In this document: positions 15,066 to 22,797 of the stretch, one piece after another
Layout of the letters: each line of letters opens with the position of its first letter
Numbering within the stretch: the first letter of the stretch is position 1
Assembly (NCBI GenBank): GCA_031267545.1
Contig: JAIRYU010000023.1
Coordinates: 1-22,797 of the forward strand
Source of the DNA: Holosporales bacterium
GTDB taxonomy: Bacteria; Pseudomonadota; Alphaproteobacteria; RUG11792
Direction: 5' to 3'
Length of the DNA stretch: 22,797 nt
The notes under the pieces: model-generated
The model's database searches: none
Seen by the model: only the letters and a program-made list of their open reading frames with translations
What the model was told of the DNA's origin: nothing
Program-made: the position numbers and the translations under genes

Positions 15066-17201
15066 TTGATAACGCAGCAAGATCTCATTTCTGGAATCGA
15101 AGAGTACTGTGGCGAAGTTAATGAAGAGTTAATCCGACGGGCGTACCTATTTACGCTGGATAAGCATGGTACGCAACTCAGAGAATCTGGAGATCCGTTC
15201 TTCTCTCATCCCATAGAAGTTGCCGAAATATTGATATCGTTGAAGATGGATCAAGATACCATAATTGCCGGAATGCTGCATGATACCATTGAGGACACGC
15301 ACACTACGCTGGAGGAGATAACGGAGCATTTTGGCGAAAAGATAGCGAAGATTGTAGACGGCGTAACCAAGCTCTCAAAATTTGAATCCTCATCGTTAGC
15401 AGAACGGCAGGCAGAGAATTTTAGAAAGCTGCTTATGTCTGCCGCCTCCGATATTAGGGTGCTAATCATTAAGTTGGCTGATCGGTTGCACAACATACGC
15501 ACCCTGAAATTTAAGAAGAAAAAATTGAGGCGACAATACATAGCCAAAGAAACGTTGGAGATCTACGCTCCGATTGCCGAGAGGATAGGAATAATGGGAA
15601 TAAAGGACGAGTTACAGGATACGGCCTTTGCGGAATTGCACCCAGAAATTTATAAAACGATAAAATCCAGACTTAGACATTTGTATGACGCCTCGGAACA
15701 TATAATTTCCAGCACAGTTAACGAAATACAGAAATTGGCATTAAAAATTGATATCCCATGCTCTATTTCAGGAAGGCTGAAGACGCCGCATTCAATATGG
15801 GAAAAAATGAAAATCAGAAATATATCGTTTGACCAGCTGTCCGATATAATGGCCTTTCGGATAATAGTGGACTCAATTGCGCAGTGCTATCAGATGTTGG
15901 GCTGCATCCATAGAAATTACCTCGTAATCCCAGGGAGGTTTCGCGACTACATCAGCACTCCTAAAAACAATAATTACCAATCGCTTCACACCAGCGTAAT
16001 AGGCCCCCTCAACAAGCGCATTGAGATTCAAATCAGAACAAAAGATATGCATCAAATTGCCGAATTTGGAATAGCGGCCCATTGCGACTATAAGATTAAT
16101 GGAGCGCAAAAACCAAAGACCTCAACCGACTATCACTGGATAAGGAATTTAGTAAGCGTATTGGAGAACGCCTCCGGGATAGATGAATTTCTCGCGAACT
16201 CCAAGACGGAGATTTTATCTGATACAGTGTTCTGCGTTACCCCAAAGGGAACGATAGTATCGTTGCCACGCGGCTCCACGGTGCTCGATTTTGCGTATAG
16301 TATTCACTCAGATATAGGAAACCGCGCATCGGTGGCCAAAGTAAACGGTAGTTCTGTTCCGCTGCAAACAATCGTAGAGAACGGCGATCAAATTGAAATT
16401 ATTGTGGACCATAAGCAAGTTCCCAAACCGGCATGGGAGGGGTATGTAGTTACGATAAAGGCAAAAACTGCGATCAAAAAATTCCTGGGGGCGTTCGATA
16501 GGGAGCGGATAACAATGATCGGAAAGAGCAATTTTTATAACTGCCTCGAAAGATATGATATCGCCGTCACGGACAGGGATGTGAATAGTATATGCGAAAA
16601 TCTCAAATGCGAATCACGTACGCAAATGTTCTATGCAATCGGAAGTTCACAAATCACTATGCGAGAAATTATCACGGTCTACAATGAAATCAAGAGCGCG
16701 AACCTCAACCTATCCGTTGTGGATAAGCCGCCCGCTAGTATTCCCAACGAGGGCGAACCATCAATTTTCGGACTTCCAAATTTGCCGATTACTCCCGTGT
16801 CGTGCTGTTCCCCAATCCCGGGAGACAGGATCGTAGGTATTGCGATCGATAACGTTGGTATCGAAATACATATCGAAAAATGCAGACTTCTTCCCGAAAA
16901 AGAACGCGAGCCAAACGTCAAAATGCTCGAGCTATCGTGGAACAAAAAAGCCTTTGACGTTAACAAAAAATATCCGACCAACTTGTACATCACGTCCACA
17001 TACGAACCGGGCAATCTCTCGAAAATAGCGACCGCCATTGAGAACAAGGGGGGGGATATCATCAATCTAAAAATTGGCGAGAAGTATGACAATTTGTTTC
17101 AGATACAGATCGAAGTGGAGGTTTCAGACATTGCGCAATTAGCCATGATAAATGCCGAGTTAAGAAGCGTTCCATTCATTAATAAGGTTGTGAGAAGTTG
17201 A
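15066..17201 (+). CDS. rsh: Bifunctional (p)ppGpp synthetase/hydrolase (Rsh, RelA/SpoT family)
   Basis: Makes and degrades the stringent-response alarmone. At 711 aa it is full length with all domains in order. The HD hydrolase covers residues 25-200, with His48, HD at 72-73, ED at 76-77 and Asp139 in LADRLHN. The synthetase covers about 230-340, with FRIIVDS, YQSLHTSV and EIQIRT. TGS follows near 385-445 (VFCVTPKGT), then a CC/zinc-finger-like region (SCCSPIPGDRIVGI) and a C-terminal ACT domain. The charge motif reads RFRD, the RXKD-like basic form of bifunctional Rsh enzymes and not the EXDD of RelA. The start is TTG 15066: an in-frame TAG lies at 15048, and the alignment of ITQQDL with the usual start of alphaproteobacterial Rsh supports it. 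The ribosome-binding site is weak, so translation may be low. Confidence 0.95.
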   Translation: MITQQDLISGIEEYCGEVNEELIRRAYLFTLDKHGTQLRESGDPFFSHPIEVAEILISLKMDQDTIIAGMLHDTIEDTHTTLEEITEHFGEKIAKIVDGVTKLSKFESSSLAERQAENFRKLLMSAASDIRVLIIKLADRLHNIRTLKFKKKKLRRQYIAKETLEIYAPIAERIGIMGIKDELQDTAFAELHPEIYKTIKSRLRHLYDASEHIISSTVNEIQKLALKIDIPCSISGRLKTPHSIWEKMKIRNISFDQLSDIMAFRIIVDSIAQCYQMLGCIHRNYLVIPGRFRDYISTPKNNNYQSLHTSVIGPLNKRIEIQIRTKDMHQIAEFGIAAHCDYKINGAQKPKTSTDYHWIRNLVSVLENASGIDEFLANSKTEILSDTVFCVTPKGTIVSLPRGSTVLDFAYSIHSDIGNRASVAKVNGSSVPLQTIVENGDQIEIIVDHKQVPKPAWEGYVVTIKAKTAIKKFLGAFDRERITMIGKSNFYNCLERYDIAVTDRDVNSICENLKCESRTQMFYAIGSSQITMREIITVYNEIKSANLNLSVVDKPPASIPNEGEPSIFGLPNLPITPVSCCSPIPGDRIVGIAIDNVGIEIHIEKCRLLPEKEREPNVKMLELSWNKKAFDVNKKYPTNLYITSTYEPGNLSKIATAIENKGGDIINLKIGEKYDNLFQIQIEVEVSDIAQLAMINAELRSVPFINKVVRS

Positions 17202-17222
17202 TGGCGCGGAGCTATACGCGAA

Positions 17223-17251
17223 TTGCCCGCCGCGGAGAATAGTGGTACACT
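17223..17251 (+). promoter_or_regulatory. Candidate sigma-70 promoter of the phosphofructokinase gene
   Basis: TTGCCC at 17223-17228 and TACACT at 17246-17251 are spaced by 17 bp, with TGG before the -10 forming an extended -10 element. It sits about 40 bp upstream of the ATG at 17290 and inside the 88-bp gap after rsh. Confidence 0.4.
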
Positions 17252-17289
17252 GTCGAGCATAGTGCGATCGTATAGCGTCCGTCCAAATT

Positions 17290-18384
17290 ATGACACAACG
17301 AAGAATTGGAATTCTCACGTCTGGGGGCGATTGCTCCGGCTTGAACTCTGTGATACGAGCGGCCTATATCAGGGCGTCGCTCCTCGGCTATGAGATGATT
17401 GGGATCAAGCGAGGGTTGCGGGGCCTTGCCAGCGCCGACCCGGAACACGTCCTACTGGATGCCGCAATATGTAACGAGTCCATGCTGTCCTCTGCAGGCA
17501 GCATACTATACTCGGATACTAACCTGGTGGCTTATGCGACGCGCGTCGGTTTGTCTGTTAACGACATCAGAAGCGTGCTGTGCGCCGGTTACAAAAAACT
17601 AGGTCTTCATGGACTCATATGTGTCGGGGGAGATGGAAGCCTGCAGATAATGGCCGAGTTGCTCTGTGCAATCGACGAAATACGTCTTATCGCGATTCCA
17701 AAGACAATAGACAATGACGTGAATGGAACGGACGTTGCCATTGGATTTCAAACCGCCGTTGACGTAGCGATTGGGGCCATTGGAAATGTTATAGATTCGG
17801 CAAAAAGTCACGAGCGCGCGATCGTAATTGAGGTAATGGGAAGAAACGCCGGGTTTATAGCGGCGCGCGCCGGCTTAGCATCCGGAGCTCATGTAATTTT
17901 AGTCCCCGAATTTAGGTACGACATAAACATGGTCAAGGAAAAGGTGAAAAGTTGTTTTGAAAACGGACGCGGGTATTGCATATTGGTCGTAGCAGAATCG
18001 GCGGAGTCGGAGGATTTCAAGCATAGGCGCGAAATAATAGACGGAGTTGTAAAGTATACGCGCATTGCGTACGAAGGGATCGGAAAGCATATCGCAGACC
18101 ATATAAAAGAAATTGGCATAGACGCAAGGGCGGTTACGCTGGGGCACGTGCAGCGCGGCGGTAAAACATCGGCTAGCGATAGGATCCTGGGAACGGCGTT
18201 TGGGGTTGAGGCCGTAAACCAAATCGCCGCCGGTAATTACGGGAAACTCCTATGTTACATTAATAACAGAGTGGAGACAGTCGACATAATAGATTGTGTA
18301 AAAAATCCAACAAGATCGTTGTCGCTGGATGATCCGCATGTTCAACTCGCAAAGCAACTTGGGGTGTATGTGGGTGAGACGTAA
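17290..18384 (+). CDS. pfkA: 6-phosphofructokinase, mixed ATP/PPi signature
   Basis: Phosphorylates fructose 6-phosphate to fructose 1,6-bisphosphate in glycolysis. The N-terminal GILTSGGDCSGLNS, the catalytic TIDND (139-143), MGRNAGFIA and GHVQRGG are all present. Two residues decide the phosphoryl donor. Position 116 in GGDGS is Gly, as in ATP enzymes, while PKTIDND has Lys138 where classical ATP enzymes have Gly (PGTIDND). The Gly/Lys pair is found in long-clade and 'mixed' PFKs, some of them ATP-dependent, so the donor is not certain from sequence. The length, 364 aa, exceeds E. coli PfkA (320). No strong Shine-Dalgarno precedes ATG 17290. The SH3-protein start lies inside the 3' end. Many intracellular relatives lack PFK, so its presence suggests use of host sugars. 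Confidence 0.93.
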   Translation: MTQRRIGILTSGGDCSGLNSVIRAAYIRASLLGYEMIGIKRGLRGLASADPEHVLLDAAICNESMLSSAGSILYSDTNLVAYATRVGLSVNDIRSVLCAGYKKLGLHGLICVGGDGSLQIMAELLCAIDEIRLIAIPKTIDNDVNGTDVAIGFQTAVDVAIGAIGNVIDSAKSHERAIVIEVMGRNAGFIAARAGLASGAHVILVPEFRYDINMVKEKVKSCFENGRGYCILVVAESAESEDFKHRREIIDGVVKYTRIAYEGIGKHIADHIKEIGIDARAVTLGHVQRGGKTSASDRILGTAFGVEAVNQIAAGNYGKLLCYINNRVETVDIIDCVKNPTRSLSLDDPHVQLAKQLGVYVGET

Positions 18385-18886
18385 CAGCTTTGTTCTCAGA
18401 GCCCTGCTATATGTGGGAATTGTCATGCAAGTTATCTGCGTTTGCACAGACGCCGACATCAGAAGCGGCAAATGTTCCCCATACTACGTTTCAACGAAAA
18501 GCAACAAGGTTAACTCTCATGTGGGGCCCGGTAGCAATTACAAGATAAGGTATGTGTACGGAGTTTACGGATTGCCAATGAAGATTATCGCTAAGTACGA
18601 CACATGGTGTAAAGTTGTTGATCCCGATGGGGAAGAATCCTGGATTCACAAGAGCTTGCTGTCTTCGAAGAGGCGCGTAATTATATCATCCTCCGTCAAT
18701 GCGCCCATCCATGAACGCTCCAACGATTCGTCCGCTATCGTTGCCTATGCAAAGAAAAATGTCGTTATGAAGTTGATTAGAGTTCGCGGTAACTGGTGCG
18801 AGGTTGATCTAACGCGCGACGATATCAAAATACACGGATGGATAAATAGAACGTCTGTTTACGGCGTTCTTGACAGCGAAGGATAG
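18368..18886 (+). CDS. Exported SH3-domain protein (SH3_4/DUF1058 type)
   Basis: An alphaproteobacterial protein type with two bacterial SH3-like repeats. Such domains often bind the cell wall; the exact role is unknown. The first domain carries NKVNSHVGPGSNY (usually NVRxGP), YGLPMKIIAKYDTWCKV and GEESWIHKSLLS. The second ends in NWCEV and HGWINRTSVYGV. An N-terminal hydrophobic segment (VLRALLYVGIVMQVICVC) acts as signal peptide or anchor; the Cys residues at its end could also suit lipidation, but no clear lipobox is seen. ATG 18368 overlaps the pfkA end by 17 bp, and an in-frame ATG at 18329 adds 13 residues without any family support. It is probably translated with pfkA. The gene neighbours HPF, 92 bp downstream. 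Confidence 0.82.
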   Translation: MWVRRNSFVLRALLYVGIVMQVICVCTDADIRSGKCSPYYVSTKSNKVNSHVGPGSNYKIRYVYGVYGLPMKIIAKYDTWCKVVDPDGEESWIHKSLLSSKRRVIISSSVNAPIHERSNDSSAIVAYAKKNVVMKLIRVRGNWCEVDLTRDDIKIHGWINRTSVYGVLDSEG

Positions 18887-18978
18887 ACGGCTCGCTACCC
18901 CATATTTTTCTTCCACGTTACGATTAACCCTTGCTAACATAGAAAATGGAATGGCTTGTGTTTTGAGCGCACTACGGA

Positions 18979-19542
18979 ATGGACGTCAAAATAACTGGAG
19001 ACGGTATTGACTTGGGGAGCAGCCTCAGGGAGCATATTGCCGATTCGCTGTCGAATCTTATGAAGAAATATCTTGAGGAAGACGTTGCGTCGTCTGTAAC
19101 TATTAAAAAGGATAGCAGATTATTCGAAGTGGGAGCAGAGCTACGCGTTCACAAGGGGTTTATCATACGGTCGAATGGGGAGTCTCAGGATGTATATGCC
19201 GCGGTAGACTCTGCTCTATCGCGGCTAGTAACCCTTCTATCGAAACATAAAAATCGACTCCTCAACAAACACAGGAGAAAACGCTGGGATGACGCAGGCA
19301 ATGACGCGGTTAAATACGTGCTCGAGAGGAAGCTTTCCACATCCGACGAGATCGATGAGGAGCACCTCGTGATAGCCGAATGCGACGGGTATGTATTGGC
19401 TCTCAGCGTTAGCGAGGCTGTCATGAAGCTTGATCTTACGGACGCTCCGGTTGTCATGTTCAAAAACGCTGAATCTGGCCGAGTCAACGTTGTATACAAA
19501 AAACAGGACGGAAATATCGGGTGGATAGACTATAAAGAGTAA
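18979..19542 (+). CDS. hpf: Ribosome hibernation promoting factor, long form
   Basis: Binds the 30S decoding region and drives formation of inactive 100S ribosome dimers in starvation. The N-terminal YfiA-like domain spans residues 1-100 (KITGDGIDLGSSLREHI at the start). A linker with basic HKNRLLNKHRRKRW follows. The C-terminal dimerisation domain is at about 130-187 (DAPVVMFKNAESGRVNVVY and GNIGWIDY). At 187 aa it is the long type. Its stop shares one base with the aspartate kinase start (TAATG), so the two are translationally coupled. In many alphaproteobacteria hpf follows rpoN; no rpoN is present here. Together with rsh 2 kb upstream, it gives a starvation-response pair. Confidence 0.93.
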   Translation: MDVKITGDGIDLGSSLREHIADSLSNLMKKYLEEDVASSVTIKKDSRLFEVGAELRVHKGFIIRSNGESQDVYAAVDSALSRLVTLLSKHKNRLLNKHRRKRWDDAGNDAVKYVLERKLSTSDEIDEEHLVIAECDGYVLALSVSEAVMKLDLTDAPVVMFKNAESGRVNVVYKKQDGNIGWIDYKE

Positions 19543-20660
19543 TGGGCTTAGAAGTCTTAAAATTTGGCGGTTCGTCGGTTGCAAACGTATTTCGAATCAG
19601 GCATGTGGCCGAAATTATTGCTAGGCGTATCGCTTTAGGAAGTCGCGTTGTCGTAGTTACGTCGGCAATGCAGGGGGTTACGAACCAGCTCGTCGACATG
19701 GCGGGGGAATTTTGTGATTCGTGTTACAACCGCGAGTATGACGCGGTGGTGAGTTCCGGGGAGCAGGTAGCCGCCGGGCTATTGGCCATGTGTCTCTGCT
19801 CAATCGGGATCCGCGCGAAGTCGCTTAACGCCTGGCAGGTGCCGATCCTAGCCGGCGGAGGGATACACTCGGATGCTTCGATCAGCAGCGTGAATGACTC
19901 CAAGATCCTTGAGGAGCTGGACATGGGAGTAGTACCTGTAATCACTGGATTTCAAGGAATAAGCGGAGGCGACGTTTATACGATTGGCAGAGGCGGCTCA
20001 GACGCCACGGCATGCGCCGTTGCGAGCGCTCTTCATGCTGACAAGTGCCACATATACACCGACGTGGATGGCGTGTATACCGCAGACCCCAGGATCGCGA
20101 TAAACTGCAAAAGACTAACTCACATATCGTACGACGAAATGTACGAGCTGTCAGTCCATGGGGCAACCGTCTTACAGGCGAAGTCTGTCTTGATTGCTAA
20201 GCAGTACAACATCGCGCTCAGCGTCGTATCGAGTTTTTCGGACGAGAATAGCGGCGAGACGATCGTCACAGATACGACAGATCACGTTTCTATAAAAGGA
20301 AATATTGCTGGAATAGCGCATCACTGTGGACTAACGATTGCCGCCTTTAAGAATCATGACGAAGAACCTGCAGCAAGGGATGCGACGTGTATAAAGCGCA
20401 TTGCAGAAAATATATACGTTATTCCTCAATGCGTTAAACACATGTACGACGCCGACTATGACGACAACGTCGGTCTCGTGACAGTGGTAGGGAAGGGCCT
20501 GGATAACGATGGAATTACGAATTACATTACGACTGCCGTCGCTAACAGAATGATCGACGTGAGACCGACCATAAGCGGCAAGTTGACGAGGTCATTCATA
20601 GTTCCGCGCCTTCAGACGGAGCTGGCCGTGAACGTTATCCACGAGGCGCTCTTTCATTAA
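19542..20660 (+). CDS. lysC: Aspartate kinase
   Basis: Phosphorylates aspartate, the first step to diaminopimelate, lysine, threonine and methionine. The kinase domain has KFGGSSVAN at 6-14, SSGEQVAAGLLA, TIGRGGSDATA and YTDVDGVYTADPR. The C-terminal part has two ACT-like regions. The first (about 245-305) is poorly conserved, and the second (VGLVTVVGKGL) lacks the STSE-type segment of classical LysC, reading PTISGKLTRS. At 372 aa it is shorter than the usual ~400, so feedback control by lysine may be altered; this is inference. The start overlaps the hpf stop by one base. In an organism with reduced amino-acid synthesis the main product is probably DAP for peptidoglycan. Confidence 0.92.
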   Translation: MGLEVLKFGGSSVANVFRIRHVAEIIARRIALGSRVVVVTSAMQGVTNQLVDMAGEFCDSCYNREYDAVVSSGEQVAAGLLAMCLCSIGIRAKSLNAWQVPILAGGGIHSDASISSVNDSKILEELDMGVVPVITGFQGISGGDVYTIGRGGSDATACAVASALHADKCHIYTDVDGVYTADPRIAINCKRLTHISYDEMYELSVHGATVLQAKSVLIAKQYNIALSVVSSFSDENSGETIVTDTTDHVSIKGNIAGIAHHCGLTIAAFKNHDEEPAARDATCIKRIAENIYVIPQCVKHMYDADYDDNVGLVTVVGKGLDNDGITNYITTAVANRMIDVRPTISGKLTRSFIVPRLQTELAVNVIHEALFH

Positions 20661-20773
20661 ACTTCTCCGGTACCCCTTTAGAATCAGTCTTTTGGGCAGT
20701 AGCCGCCAAACGCAATTTTTCAAAGGCATGTGCTGCGAGGCGGCGCAAATTAAAAAAATTTTAAACAAATGTA

Positions 20774-20802
20774 TGGAAAAAATTATACGTTGCGAGTATG
20801 AT
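20774..20802 (+). promoter_or_regulatory. Candidate promoter of the second secreted protein
   Basis: TGGAAA (20774-20779) and TATGAT (20797-20802) are spaced by 17 bp and preceded by an A/T-rich stretch from 20750. The leader before the start at 20823 or 20835 would be short. The remaining 20661-20773 spacer shows no gene or clear terminator. Confidence 0.35.
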
Positions 20803-20822
20803 GTCCTGCGAGAATATAAACC

Positions 20823-21662
20823 GTGAGCAAAATAATGAGCTCAACACAGATACACTGCGCTAAGTTCCTGCGAAAGACGCTTAGTTTTAGAAACATTAGC
20901 GGGCGCGTAATAGGAATGATAACGGCCATCGCAGCAGTACAAAGATGTAGCGCAACAAGTTTCTCAGATTTGGAGTGTGGCTGGGCTAGCTCAGATGGGA
21001 CCCATGCGGAAATACTGGCAGAGGAGCAAATGCCAGAGCTGTCTGCTGAGGCGACGGCCGGAATGCAAGGACAAGGACAGACGAGAGGGCAAGGCCGGAT
21101 GTCCGGCGCCGGAAAGAGCGCGCTTCGACTTAAGCTGGAGAATGTTGCGACCACAATCGAGAGTGCGAGAGGTCCAGCGAGACAACTATTAGAAATAACA
21201 AGAGATATGCATTTTACAAGATCGCAGTTAATAGAGCTTATCGAATACGCGCAATACTTAGCCGCCGTTAATGAAGAAATGCACACCTCATTTCTAAATA
21301 GGTCCAGCAAGAGAGATAAGCTGTTAGCGCTATCAGCCCTGCTCTTGATGCCGGAGCGCCACATGAGGACAATCTGGCGCCTCCTTGTAAATAAATCACC
21401 TTACGAGACAATTGACGATTTTTTCATAAGGATTGATCCCAGAGGAACGCAGGAACGCCTGAGAACTACGCTTATCAACGCAATAGGCCAAGAAGACGCC
21501 ATCGGACCGGACCTCCTATTCTTCCAGGGTATCGGGTACGCATTGGTAGGAAATTTGGCATACCTCGACCGGATTCAGGAACTCGCAGGGCAAATTGAAG
21601 CGCAGGTAAGGCTGCGCGATGGATGCATGTGTATATTCATACCGCCGTGGCAGGCTGAATAG
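20823..21662 (+). CDS. Secreted protein of unknown function
   Basis: I recognise no family. The frame opens at GTG 20823 or ATG 20835; the ATG is preceded by GTGAG, a weak ribosome-binding site. A basic N-terminus (FLRKTLSFRN) and the hydrophobic segment VIGMITAIAAVQRCSA look like a long signal peptide, possibly cleaved after SA at about residue 45. The mature protein begins SFSDLECGW. A short Gly/Gln-rich stretch (GQGQTRGQGRM) follows, then a helical domain of about 200 residues with no membrane segment. Like the 7172 protein, it has Phe, Leu, Cys and Trp soon after the signal peptide, but no long similarity links the two. It is a candidate exported effector on topology alone. Confidence 0.7.
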   Translation: MSKIMSSTQIHCAKFLRKTLSFRNISGRVIGMITAIAAVQRCSATSFSDLECGWASSDGTHAEILAEEQMPELSAEATAGMQGQGQTRGQGRMSGAGKSALRLKLENVATTIESARGPARQLLEITRDMHFTRSQLIELIEYAQYLAAVNEEMHTSFLNRSSKRDKLLALSALLLMPERHMRTIWRLLVNKSPYETIDDFFIRIDPRGTQERLRTTLINAIGQEDAIGPDLLFFQGIGYALVGNLAYLDRIQELAGQIEAQVRLRDGCMCIFIPPWQAE

Positions 21663-21745
21663 CGCAACTACTATTAGTTCCGTGCGGCTATGTACACAAG
21701 GCCGGATAGCCGCTGGATTCGCAGACGGGCGCTACCGGCGTACAA

Positions 21746-22615
21746 CTACAGCGCAATACATATCGTAATGATTAAAAAAAATACGACATGTAACAAAGCC
21801 AAGATATTGATCATTGACGGATCGCGCCGTCTGCGGAGCGCAATAATAACAAGCGGATATGTTACAAGAACTGCAGCAACAGACCTTGGCAAGGCGCCGT
21901 GGTAAATTAGAAATATGACTATCGCATACGCAACATGCGCCATGGCAGCCAGCAGTATCCATGATCGCTTCAATCCGAGTTTTGTAACTAGCGTTGCAGA
22001 TTTGCCGAGGTCGTATCCGTAGTCTCTAATGTTGTTGGCCAACAGGATTATTGCAGTCATGAGTCCAAATGGCGTAGAGGAGACGATATCTACTGCCGAT
22101 ACGCGCCCAACGAGCGACAATATGCAAGACGCAAATAGTAGCGGTCCATATGCCAAAAATACGCACACTTCTCCGCATGGCTTGTACTTCAGCATCAGTG
22201 GTTTTTCGCTGTATGAAACTGATATGCACGCTCCGATTAGCCCAGGGACAAGTAACATTTTATTGCCAGAAACAACGGCTATGATTCCCAGAATGGACGC
22301 GATCGCGAATGATGCGATCCCGATAACAAGTACGTGGCCACGGGGAACAATGCCAGTTACAAGTCTGTATTTCGTTGATGGCGAGTGGACGTCGTCAACC
22401 CCCATAACGCAATCTCTGTACTCAGATATCGTATTGGTAGCCAGATGAAATAACAGGATCGCGGTCGCCACGCATACAAACGCACGGTAATCCCACACAT
22501 AACAGCTCCTGGGGTAACTCATCTTGCAATAGCCATAAGCGCATGATATGTGTACCGCCGACATTACCAACGTGTGAACCCGCGAAACTTTCGCGTACGA
22601 CAGTACGCTCGCCAT
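21746..22615 (-). CDS. menA: MenA-type polyprenyltransferase (UbiA superfamily)
   Basis: Integral membrane prenyltransferase. The first Asp-rich motif reads NTISEYRDCVMGVDD (N61, D68, D74) and the second reads ANNIRDYGYDLGKS (N194, D198, D202). Both resemble 1,4-dihydroxy-2-naphthoate octaprenyltransferase (MenA) more than UbiA, which has NDWADR-type motifs. Some eight hydrophobic segments are visible, and the length of about 290 aa is normal. The frame opens with GTG 22618 followed by ATG 22615; the ATG is taken because AAGG lies 8 nt upstream. The upstream gene's TGA overlaps this start, so translation is coupled. Menaquinone synthesis is uncommon in alphaproteobacteria, so the substrate should not be assumed; another aromatic acceptor is possible. 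Confidence 0.85.
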   Translation of the reverse strand: MASVLSYAKVSRVHTLVMSAVHISCAYGYCKMSYPRSCYVWDYRAFVCVATAILLFHLATNTISEYRDCVMGVDDVHSPSTKYRLVTGIVPRGHVLVIGIASFAIASILGIIAVVSGNKMLLVPGLIGACISVSYSEKPLMLKYKPCGEVCVFLAYGPLLFASCILSLVGRVSAVDIVSSTPFGLMTAIILLANNIRDYGYDLGKSATLVTKLGLKRSWILLAAMAHVAYAIVIFLIYHGALPRSVAAVLVTYPLVIIALRRRRDPSMINILALLHVVFFLIITICIAL

Positions 22616-22797
22616 CACGCTTGCCTTAAAACGGCCACAATTGCCATGGCAACCGAGTTACTGAGATCATTAATGGCAGCCGCGCTAGCCTGTCTTTTGG
22701 AAGCGAGGTCCGCATACGGCAATGTGTCGCAAACATCGTATGTGGAGAATGTATCAAGCCGTTTCTCTGCAATTTTTACATAGTTTGGGTCGTATAT
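22615..22797 (-). CDS. 3' end of an unidentified gene coupled to menA
   Basis: An open frame enters from the right edge and ends at TGA 22615-22617, overlapping the menA start as GTGATG. The 60 visible residues (for example YVKIAEKRLDTF and LASKRQASAAAI) look like the helical C-terminus of a soluble enzyme. I could not place it in a family. Its junction with menA and the steady frame support a real gene; the plus-strand frame across the same bases is its shadow. Confidence 0.6.
   Translation of the reverse strand: MYDPNYVKIAEKRLDTFSTYDVCDTLPYADLASKRQASAAAINDLSNSVAMAIVAVLRQA

Noticed and set aside
20673..20770. Possible terminator after lysC
   Set aside because: T-runs are present but no GC-rich stem precedes them.
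22550..22783. A plus-strand frame with a signal-like segment near the right edge
   Set aside because: The minus strand carries an open frame from the edge that is coupled to menA, which explains the region better.
1..22797. tRNA, rRNA, CRISPR array, insertion sequence or phage genes
   Set aside because: No cloverleaf, regularly spaced repeat array, transposase motif or terminal inverted repeat pair was found by reading both strands; a covariance-model search would be more sensitive.

Overview
This 22.8 kb window reads as a chromosomal segment of a host-associated alphaproteobacterium, perhaps near the Holosporales or Rickettsiales. The call rests on an SH3_4-type (DUF1058) exported protein, an alphaproteobacterial type of GatA and Rsh, a long-form HPF, a short RNase D without HRDC next to KdsD, and a dicarboxylate translocator of the chlamydial/plastid type. 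Several secreted proteins I cannot place in any family also suggest a host-associated life. No species can be assigned from sequence alone. No rRNA, tRNA, CRISPR array, transposase or phage gene was found.

Layout, left to right. Positions 1-1564 (-) hold the N-terminal two thirds of a UvrD-family helicase. Positions 1729-4214 (+) hold an ABC-2 permease and an exported M48 metalloprotease with a TPR-like tail. Positions 4379-6969 (+) hold an RNase D-like exonuclease, the arabinose-5-phosphate isomerase KdsD/KpsF and an LD-carboxypeptidase that carries a signal peptide. Positions 7172-9169 (+) hold a large secreted Pro/Ala/Glu-rich repeat protein. Its reading frame continues past the stop for 40 codons that still contain a copy of the repeat motif, followed by a string of RNA hairpins ending in an intrinsic terminator. 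Positions 9533-10989 (+) hold a DASS dicarboxylate transporter whose best start is separated from the body by a -1 frameshift at a T5 run.

Positions 11021-14538 (-) hold a divergent PhzF-like protein, a GT25 glycosyltransferase and GatA, the last two overlapping by ATGA. Positions 14642-14881 (+) hold a small putative exported protein. Positions 15066-17201 (+) hold a full-length bifunctional Rsh. Positions 17290-20660 (+) hold phosphofructokinase, the SH3 protein, HPF and aspartate kinase. Positions 20823-21662 (+) hold a second unplaced secreted protein. The right edge (-) holds a MenA-type prenyltransferase coupled to the 3' end of an unidentified gene.

Themes. Envelope and peptidoglycan functions are well represented: KdsD for Kdo, aspartate kinase for DAP, an exported LD-carboxypeptidase, an SH3 protein, an M48 protease and a GT25 transferase. 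Rsh and HPF together give a stringent-response and ribosome-hibernation capacity. The DASS carrier, PFK and MenA speak to central metabolism. The most unusual block is 7172-9600: a rapidly evolving secreted repeat protein, its apparent truncation, a structured RNA segment and an adjacent frameshifted transporter.
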